From positions 1 to 6,016 of the forward strand of contig CAMYRF010000063.1 of assembly GCA_947296775.1 (NCBI GenBank): 6,016 nt of DNA, written 5' to 3'. Below, in pieces: positions 5,435-6,016 of this stretch. Numbering within the stretch: the first letter of the stretch is position 1; each line of letters begins with the position of its first letter. Below the pieces are notes generated by a model that had not been told where the DNA came from, searched no databases, and saw only the letters and a program-made list of their open reading frames with translations. The position numbers were made by a program, and so were the translations under genes. The stretch comes from an uncultured Mycoplasmatota bacterium. GTDB lineage: Bacteria > Bacillota_I > Bacilli_A > RF39 > UBA660.

Positions 5435-6016
5435 TTATCTTAATTTAGATTCTGTCTCAATTTCTTTAGCAGCACCTAAAGCATTAAATTCTCTTTGATC
5501 AGCAATTTGTTTAATACAAGCTTTTCTTATCATATAATCACTCATACCAGCATAATTTTCTTTATAACTACGTTGATATTGATTAAATTTTTCAATTTCT
5601 TCCAATGTTAAATGTAAATTATTAATATAATCATTTAACTGTTCTTCATTCATAGTTTCAATAATAACACTTGGTTTTTGATTACTTTTTGTGTTTTCAG
5701 TGCTTATTTCTGAAACAGTTTGAGGGGTTACAGTTGAAGTGTTTTGAACTTCAGATTCTAAACTAACAGGTTTAACCAATTCCATCTCATCAGCCATAAC
5801 TTTTAAAGCTTCTTTTGATGCATAAAACTCACTTGCATCAGGATTAACAATTATATAATCAGAAACAAGTTTATTGAATTTATTTAAATTATCAGCAGAA
5901 AAACTTAATTGACCCAAATATTTTTCTAAAGCATATTCATCCATACTATCAATCATCGTTTTAATATTTTCTAAAGTAACTGGGTCTTGTACAACTTCAT
6001 TTTTTTCAGGTAACAC
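5435..6016 (-). CDS. Unrecognised protein with two ~60-residue repeats, 5' end outside window
   Basis: The frame is open from the right edge to a TAA at 5437-5435 (193 residues seen). The first codon in the window, GTG at 6016, has no visible upstream sequence, so it may be an internal valine and the gene probably extends further. I do not recognise the family. By hand alignment, residues 21-80 and 118-177 line up without gaps over 60 positions with 16 identities and many conservative changes. Shared marks include M-x-E-x-x-L-x-x-Y-x-x-x-L near the start, KFN in the middle, and a K-x-x-x-K-x-x-A-D-x-x-E end. Both copies look alpha-helical and charged. The linker (about 85-115) is rich in Ser, Thr, Gln and Asn and is probably flexible. 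No signal peptide, membrane segment or catalytic motif appears in the visible part. It has its own terminator and is not obviously part of the hisS operon. Confidence 0.8.
   Translation of the reverse strand: MLPEKNEVVQDPVTLENIKTMIDSMDEYALEKYLGQLSFSADNLNKFNKLVSDYIIVNPDASEFYASKEALKVMADEMELVKPVSLESEVQNTSTVTPQTVSEISTENTKSNQKPSVIIETMNEEQLNDYINNLHLTLEEIEKFNQYQRSYKENYAGMSDYMIRKACIKQIADQREFNALGAAKEIETESKLR
5486..5665 (-). repeat. Second copy of the encoded ~60-residue repeat
   Basis: This region encodes residues 118-177 of the in-window protein, starting IIETMNEEQLNDYI and containing EKFNQYQRSY and IKQIADQREF. It aligns without gaps with residues 21-80. The similarity is visible in protein, not in DNA, so the duplication is old. 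Confidence 0.7.
5777..5956 (-). repeat. First copy of the encoded ~60-residue repeat
   Basis: This region encodes residues 21-80, starting MIDSMDEYALEKYL and containing NKFNKLVSDY and LKVMADEMEL. It pairs with the copy encoded at 5486-5665. Further copies may lie beyond the right edge. Confidence 0.7.

Noticed and set aside
6014..6016. GTG at the window edge as a true start codon
   Set aside because: It is simply the first complete codon in frame. With no upstream sequence, no ribosome site can be seen, so it may be an internal valine.

Overview
The window is strongly AT-rich DNA from a low-GC Gram-positive lineage (Bacillota, or a related gut Bacilli/Mycoplasmatota-type bacterium). Evidence for this is the hisS-aspS gene pair, purine-rich Shine-Dalgarno sites, sigma-A-like promoters and short hairpin/U-tract terminators. 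TGG encodes tryptophan and no frame needs TGA read as Trp, so the standard bacterial code fits. I cannot name the species. All genes I can support lie on the minus strand, so transcription runs from the right edge to the left.

Reading in the direction of transcription: (1) 6016-5435 is the 3' part of an unrecognised gene whose in-window product holds two diverged copies of a ~60-residue helical-looking repeat. It ends in a clear terminator. (2) 5403-5375 is a near-consensus sigma-A promoter driving hisS (5348-4077) and aspS (4075-2351). These are the histidyl- and aspartyl-tRNA synthetases, arranged as a tightly coupled operon in which the aspS ribosome binding site sits inside the last hisS codons. 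(3) A palindromic terminator overlaps the aspS stop codon. (4) ttcA-like gene (2300-1497), a PP-loop/Fe-S tRNA 2-thiolation enzyme. (5) A non-coding stretch (1496-1046) carries a self-contained small RNA gene: extended -10 promoter, about 170-nt RNA with complementary ends, own terminator. It is best read as a 6S RNA candidate. A second strong hairpin terminator follows, then a sigma-A promoter and a ~125-nt leader. (6) 1045-1 is the 5' part of a large secreted protein with a signal peptide and the N-terminal region typical of DNRLRE/RHS (WapA-like) proteins. It runs off the left edge.

The central block is translation-related: two aminoacyl-tRNA synthetases, a tRNA base-modifying enzyme and probably the RNA polymerase regulator 6S RNA. 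The leftmost gene is a different kind of cargo, a cell-surface or secreted polymorphic-toxin-type protein, insulated from the housekeeping block by two consecutive terminators and given its own promoter. The least explained items are the 6S-like RNA, the two-repeat protein at the right edge and the long G/U-rich leader of the RHS-type gene.
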